In this document: piece after piece, positions 59,239-64,000 of the stretch | Layout: every line of letters starts with the position of its first letter | Position numbering within the stretch: the first letter of the stretch is position 1 | Origin: Phragmites australis | Taxonomy: Eukaryota; Streptophyta; Magnoliopsida; Poales; Poaceae | Length of the DNA: 64,000 nucleotides | Assembly: GCF_958298935.1 (NCBI RefSeq) | Contig: NC_084924.1 | Span: 31,779,819-31,843,818 of the forward strand | Direction of reading: 5' to 3' | The notes under the pieces: model-generated | Seen by the model: the letters and a program-made list of their open reading frames with translations, nothing else | Told to the model about the DNA's origin: nothing | Database searches by the model: none | Made by a program: the position numbers and the translations under genes

Positions 59239-59295
59239 CTTGATCTCTTGAAGGAAAGAGGGAGACCGAAGTGAGATGCGGCGGCGGCGTGAGGG
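59239..59295 (-). other. RPS21: RPS21 non-coding first exon (approximate)
   Basis: Minus-strand donor AAG|GTACGTATC at 59239/59238 and a TATA box about 30 bp upstream of position 59295 suggest a first exon of roughly 55 bp. The intron separates it from the exon with the start codon, a common layout of plant ribosomal-protein genes. Confidence 0.65.
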
Positions 59296-59320
59296 GTTAG
59301 GAACGAGAAGCTTGGTGCGA

Positions 59321-59326
59321 TTTATA
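59321..59326 (-). promoter_or_regulatory. TATA box of RPS21
   Basis: Minus-strand CGTATAAATCG (TATAAA), about 30 bp before the inferred transcription start. Confidence 0.65.
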
Positions 59327-59558
59327 CGAGACGACGGCTCGTAAACCCTAGCGTTTGGCTCTGGGCCCACCTGCAGCGCCACGTTCTTCGGATTGGGCCG
59401 CGTCACCTACCTTTGGACCAATTAGCCCACCAGGAACGAGCCCAGCCCAACAAGCGAACGGCCGGCGGCCATGGAGCGGCCGCCCCACTCCTCCCCGTCG
59501 CGTTTCCTTCCTCCGAACCCAGACCAGACCGCGGCCGGCGGCAGGGCAGCAGGCGGCC
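59327..59558. promoter_or_regulatory. Divergent RPS21/RAD9 promoter with site II and telo-box motifs
   Basis: About 230 bp separate the RPS21 TATA box from the RAD9 start codon. The interval contains a telo box AAACCCTA at 59343-59350. TGGGCY (site II) motifs occur at 59362-59367, 59394-59399 and, on the other strand as AGCCCA, at 59424-59429, 59439-59444 and 59444-59449. Telo box plus site II is the known signature of plant ribosomal-protein and proliferation-linked promoters (TCP-factor targets). It suggests growth-linked co-expression of both genes. Confidence 0.7.
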
Positions 59559-61885
59559 ATGGAGCTGTCGATGAGCGGTGGCGCGTTGCGGACGTTCGCT
59601 CGGTGCGTGACCTTCCTCGCGCGCGTCAGCTCCGAGCTCGTCCTCCAGGCCCACCCCGCCAAGGTCGGCCGGCCTCTAGTCTCGAGCTGGTCATGCTCAA
59701 CAGCTCACGTTCGGCGTACGCGTCCGTCTCCCTCGCGCGCGACTTCTTCGACCACTTCCACCTCGCTTCCGCTTCGGCGCCGTCGTCCACGCCGCTCCAG
59801 TGCAGCGTCCTCCTCAAGTCCGTGCTCGCCGTCCTCCGCACGCCGCCCGCCGCGCTCGACCGCATCGCCGTCTCCCTCCCCGATCCCGACGCGTCCAAGC
59901 TCCAGTTCACACTCCACTGCCTCAACGGTACGCATACAAATTTGTGAATTTCCGTGTTGTTGGCGCGCTTTTCTCTGCGTTGCCGCCATTTTAGCGTTTT
60001 TGGCTGGTGCTCCTTCCCCTCGTAGTGACGTGTCTTGTGATCCTAATTTCCCCGAATTTTTTCGAGCCCGATGGCTTGTCGATTGTCTGATTCAACCTAT
60101 GCCTTCGCACGTACTGGCGGTACTGCTCTGTTAAGTGTGAGGAAGACGTACTGGACCGCCTGCGGCGCAGGTGCTGGTGCTCGACAGGGGATGGTTCCCG
60201 AGCCACCTCGCCATCCGGCCGCCGGACCTCGCGCGCCTGCTCTCCAACTTCCAGTCCTTGCTGCAGGAACTCACAGTCATTGCCACCGATCCTGCGGCAG
60301 GGCTGCCTGACGCCGGCGGGGCCGTTGGGGAAAAGGCCGTCGAGCTCCGGAGCTACATTGACCCGACGAAAGGTGGCTCCTTTTGGTGTGGTGTGGCGTG
60401 GCATTGTGGTTTTCTTTTATTGTTCTTGGATTGGTTGTGGAGCTAAGTGTTCTGGCTGGTGATTGGGTTGTGAATTGTGATGGTTTATGGGGTTGCAGAT
60501 GACTGTGACACGAGACTGCACACGCAGCTGTGGATCGACCCTGCAGAGGAGTTCGTGGAGTATGTCCATGCTGGTGATCCGGTGGATGTCACCTTTGGGG
60601 TAAAAGAACTGAAGGTGATCTATGATCAGTCTTTTGCTCTTGTAATGAGAAATAAATTGGAATACAGTGTGCCTTTAATTGAATCAAAGAATATTTTTGT
60701 AGGAGCAGCAAGGAATTATGGAAAATATATGTTTGTCTCTGTTGGCACATGCATTACATTTTCAACTCCTATTGTGAATACAAGAAATATAGTTCCAAGT
60801 TAAAACTTCTTTCAGTGTCTTTCTAAAACTATGTATTTCACTATTTTGTCTTTGCTAGATGTTTGTTAGTTCTTGTATTTATAGTTACTAGAAGGATGTT
60901 ACTTCACGAGTTCATGACAAGTGGTATGCTTGGAAGTTCATATATTCTGCTTCTAGGTTCGTTTGAAAAAGACCAATCATGTTTGACATTTGATGACGGT
61001 GATTGCTTTGTTTTTCTCATCCAGTAATAATAATGTAGTCTTCACATATTTCCTCCTTTTCCCCTTACAAACTAGACTTTTCTGACATTTTGTGATGGAT
61101 GTGAGGTTGACATTCTCCTATTCTTTGAGAACACTGGCGAGTAAGTTGTCATGCTTATGGAATTTTGTTTTCTTTTCGAATTGGTCCTCATGAACTTTCT
61201 TTGAATTGAGTCCTGTCCTTTTGGTTCCAAGATTCGGATTGGATGATGGATCAAGTTCTGATTTTGATGCTACTCTAGTTCTTGCCACTATGACTGTATC
61301 GCAACTAATTGACAGCATTTGTGCCCAGCAGCCAGCTACGTCAGCACAGCACGCAGAAGAACCAAGGGCTGCTGTTACACTATCTACAATTCCTGGAAAT
61401 GTCTCAAACCATACTAAAATGTGGTCAGAGCTTTCAGGTGTGTATTATTCTGGTGAAGTGTTCTTTTTAGCCATCAGTATGGTTACGCTACAGGCATGCC
61501 TTCCTGTGTTGAACTAGGCACCATTGTGATCTGATGGGAACCAAGGCGTGACCTAATGGCCTGTACAGAACATAATGGCCACTTTCGGTAGTGCCAATAT
61601 CAGACCACAACGAATGGACTGTGACATGCCTTGGTGTAATCAAACTAACCTGTGATTGAAATTTTTTTATCTCTGAATCCTAGCATTGTCTTGTTGCTAT
61701 ACCATCAAGCTAGTTAAATATAAGCAAGCCTTCTTAAACAGGTATTACTCCCAAAAGCTTTGAAACTAACAGAGAAAAACATGCCCAGAAGAAGATAAAT
61801 GCAAGCAATGACACATCAATGCTGCCAAATGTTATAAATGCTCCATGCAAGCCACCATCTGCAGATAATGCAAACAATCCTATAA
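59559..61885 (+). pseudogene. RAD9: RAD9 checkpoint-clamp protein, frame-broken copy
   Basis: RAD9 with RAD1 and HUS1 forms the 9-1-1 DNA-damage clamp in the nucleus. Exon 1 (59559-59927) opens MELSMSGGALRTFARCV and, after a frame change, reads MLNSSRSAYASVSLARDFF and ends LHCLNG. Exon 2 (60136-60372) has RKTYWTAC and, after a second change, SNFQSLLQELTVIATDPA and SYIDPTK. Exon 3 (60499-60614) has LHTQLWIDPAEEFVEY; exon 4 (61076-61140) CEVDILLFFENTGE; exon 5 (61211-61437) LLVPRFGLDDGSSSDFDATL; exon 6 (61742 to about 61885) a Ser/Asn-rich tail part. Breaks: 17 extra bases at 59664-59680, an exon 2 acceptor one base out of phase, and a frame change at about 60166-60171. I could not find the usual acidic C-terminal exon. 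Either a pseudogene, a damaged homeologue, or sequencing/assembly error. Confidence 0.85.
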
Positions 61886-62554
61886 GTCGCTTCACTTTAT
61901 CCATGCTGACTTGTGTTCAATGTTATAATTTGTTGCCACGTGAAATTATGGACTTACAACTTTCTATATTTCTTTTTGGTCTTCCAATTAGGTAATCAGC
62001 ATATGTTGTCAAGGTAGACCTACATCTACCTTGATAGCTGATCAACCACATTAAAAGAACTCATTGTCTCTGTTCTCTCCACCGCAAGGAAATTAAAAAT
62101 GTGTGCATGTTTTATCTGGGATTATCAGCATCCCTCAACCTGGAACCTTTCTGCCGTGTATTTTAAAGATCTAGATCTAGACAGAACAAAGGTTATATCT
62201 GTATGTATGTCTTCCTCGGAATAAATGGATTTCTACTAATTCAGCCAGTTAAAATCATTGTACGCCTCTCGCAACAAAAAAAATAAAATAAAAATTCATT
62301 GGACACATCTTGGGATAGTGCCGAGTTTATGTCTTAGGAGTAAACTTAAAATCATGTTACTTGTATAGTTGAGCTGCGTAATCTAATTGAAGAAGATAAT
62401 ACTGATATACAGTTTCCGAGTTTGATGGATGACGACTTTCTCAGACAACATGTTGATTCTGTAAAAAAATGCATTGATGATAACTCTGTGTGAAAATAGT
62501 TTGTGATAAAGCAATCTTAGGTACCTGATATTCTAAATTGGAAAGCCAGTTAAA
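61886..62554. other. Intron-like DNA and possible exon of unknown gene
   Basis: After RAD9 exon 6. An acceptor-like TTGTATAG at 62361-62368 is followed by an open stretch to a TGA at 62491-62493 reading ELRNLIEEDNTDIQFPSLMD and on through DDDFLRQHVDSVKKC. It is acidic and helical. It does not match the RAD9 C-terminus I know and I cannot identify it; it could be a divergent last exon or a captured fragment. Confidence 0.4.
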
Positions 62555-62612
62555 TGAGGTTGACATTCTCCTATTCTTTGAGAACACTGGCGAGTAAGTT
62601 GTCATGCTTATG
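62555..62612. repeat. 58-bp exact copy of RAD9 exon 4/intron 4 junction
   Basis: Bases 62555-62612 equal 61102-61159 without mismatch, spanning most of exon 4, its donor GA|GTAAG and 19 bp of intron. The flanks differ on both sides. It is isolated from the gene and would not be spliced usefully. Confidence 0.95.
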
Positions 62613-63033
62613 AAATTCGAAAATATGTTCAAAGATATTGTCCATTTGTATTTGTTGTTGACACAGACTTCCCATTTGTTTCTAATCATAAGTTGCTAGC
62701 TATAAGGTCTTGGATTCAGTTATTGTTTTGTGTTTCCTTAATTAGTTTGTACCACAGAATGCAGCCTTTGCAAATGAATCACTTGGAAGAATATCCTGGT
62801 TAATTATCACAATAAAATCATTATTACATTACATCATTGGTTACTGATACAATTTCGATAGATCCTTAAATATCGTACAGGGTCAGTAACCGTATAGTAA
62901 TTTAGTGAAATTCGGTAGAAATTGATAAAATTTTGTCAAAATTTTTAATTTTTAATTCAAGTTTGATCGATAATCGTTCGGTTTCTAAATGTGGTATAAA
63001 CCAAATTGGCTGGTAACCGCGATAACTGAGCGG
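62613..63033. other. AT-rich spacer, possible unclassified MITE
   Basis: The stretch around 62840-63030 has short inverted words (GGTTACTGATAC, GTAACCGTATAG, GGTAACCGCGATAAC) suggestive of a decayed small element; no clear termini or target duplication. Confidence 0.3.
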
Positions 63034-63456
63034 TTAGATTCGCATTTTTGAACCTGCAAAGGAGACAGTTTGGTGCTTTACTCTGCTGTCATTCTTGTTA
63101 AGCGGATGAAAGAAACTGATTAAAGAGATAGGTTGGAAGTTTTCTTTTTCTTTTTCTGTTATACGATCTCCCTGAAAGTTGTTCATGTCTTCATCTTCAT
63201 CACTTGAGTTATGTCTATGCCGCGCCGCGTTCTTCTCGCAGGCTGCTAAGCTTAGCGTTGTATTGTTATGATCCGATCGTTGATCCATCATCTTTGACGA
63301 GTATACATTGTTTGATCCCATCCTATGATCTTTGGTGCGGCGTATGTATGCATTTTCTATGATCATCGAGGAAAAAAGAAATACCACAGACTTCAGTGTT
63401 AGCATCTGCAATTTGCTAGTGTAACTAGAAAACTTTGTCTCTCTTTTACCTAACAT
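63034..63456 (-). other. 140-codon open frame, unidentified
   Basis: A minus-strand frame from a Met at 63456 ends at 63034. The composition is hydrophilic, with an acidic/Ser stretch RHRHNSSDEDEDMNNFQGDR and ITEKEKENFQPISL. It may be an exon of a host gene running leftward, or chance. No domain recognised and no expression evidence available. Confidence 0.3.
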
Positions 63457-64000
63457 GTGGTGTGTACATAACCTCTATCTTGACCGTTTATTTACGTTAA
63501 AATTAACATTAAAGGGTTATGTAAAAAAATATAAAGTATATGAGAAAATAAATAAATAGATAAAAAATAAATGAACAAGATAAAAAGTATATACACACCG
63601 TATTATGGAGTTATTTCCCGTCCCTCCACCCAACGGAGCTCCATTTGCGGTTTTTGGCTCTCTGCCGGAGCATTTGCGGTTTTTGGCTTTCTGCCGGAGC
63701 AAACGCGCGGTGGCCGAGGCCACGGCAAGGAAAGGACGCGCGCTCGGGGCGGTTGGTGGTGGGCTCGATCAACCTGAAAAGGTCACGGATCACGTAGCGC
63801 GCTCACCGTCGCTAACCTATCTTCTGCGTCCGAATGAAATACTCCTGCCGATCGGACGGCCTCTTATAAGCAGATCAGATCAGTGGCGGAGTGTGGGGAA
63901 GAAGCCTCCAAAGCCAGTAAATGGATTATGCTCTACTTTTTTTTTACAATAAATTGCTCTGCAATCCAAACATCATTATGTTCTGACATAGAGTGTTAAG
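63457..64000. other. Right-edge DNA, GC-rich patch, possible promoter of a gene outside the window
   Basis: AT-rich to 63600, then GC-rich (63640-63900) with a 29-bp tandem duplication and GCCTCTTATAAGCAG (TATAAG, about 63860-63874). No reading frame can be supported within the window. Confidence 0.35.
63642..63699. repeat. 29-bp tandem duplication
   Basis: The unit CATTTGCGGTTTTTGGCT plus 11 bases occurs twice in tandem with one C/T difference. Confidence 0.9.

Noticed and set aside
59343..59350. Interstitial telomere repeat (AAACCCTA)
   Set aside because: A single unit in a ribosomal-protein promoter is a telo box, not telomeric array DNA.
59355..60134. 259-codon plus frame over the RAD9 start
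   Set aside because: It begins upstream in the promoter and runs through intron 1; it follows RAD9 exon 1 only up to the 17-base break, so it is not a separate gene.

Overview
The window is nuclear DNA of a grass. Evidence: plant-type CACTA, Harbinger-like and Stowaway elements with target-site duplications, Ty3/gypsy and Ty1/copia LTR retrotransposons primed by initiator tRNA-Met, L1-type LINE remains, and at the right end two intron-containing plant genes with GT-AG splice sites. The element families and the very GC-rich first RAD9 exon resemble panicoid grasses (sorghum/sugarcane/maize side); that placement is inference and the species cannot be fixed from the sequence. Almost all of the first 57 kb is transposable-element DNA, much of it nested.

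Layout. 1-2.5 kb: decayed minus-strand gag-like gene of the Transposase_28 ('putative gypsy-type transposon') family. 2.5-4.1 kb: complete non-autonomous CACTA element (TSD ATT). 4.5-4.7 kb: LINE reverse transcriptase scrap. 6.1-6.9 kb: Harbinger/Tourist-like element (TSD TAA). 8.6-20.1 kb: CACTA element with a TNP2 transposase gene that is split by a whole Ty3/gypsy element (gypsy-1, 11686-19269, TSD ATTTC). 20.3-32.7 kb: second CACTA transcription unit (PTTA/En-Spm-type protein), whose right subterminal repeats are split by a young, nearly intact gypsy element (gypsy-2, 24720-32412, TSD GACGA, LTRs about 97% identical). 32.8-44.3 kb: minus-strand LINE whose reading frame is split by a 10.3-kb copia element (copia-1, 33819-44131, TSD TTTTT). 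44.6-46.1 kb: possible remains of an unidentified host gene. 46.3-49.8 kb: internally deleted gypsy-3 (TSD ATGTC). 51.0-51.3 kb: Stowaway MITE. 52.6-57.2 kb: decayed copia-2.

The gene-bearing end starts near 57.7 kb. A four-exon gene for 40S ribosomal protein S21 (eS21, minus strand, 81 aa, intact) and a RAD9 checkpoint-clamp gene (plus strand) diverge from a shared region of about 230 bp that carries a TATA box, a telo box and several TGGGCY (site II) motifs, as in plant ribosomal-protein promoters. The RAD9 copy is recognisable over six exons but has frame breaks in exons 1 and 2 and a displaced 58-bp exact copy of part of exon 4, so it looks like a damaged or mis-assembled copy.

No CRISPR array, tRNA, rRNA, operon or bacterial feature was seen. 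The most informative observations are: the LTR-encoded C-terminus of the gypsy-1/gypsy-2 polyprotein, the internal promoter-like CACTA repeat array at 20.4 kb, the CCGGA near-palindrome cluster in the copia-1 LTRs, and the RPS21/RAD9 bidirectional promoter with the broken RAD9.
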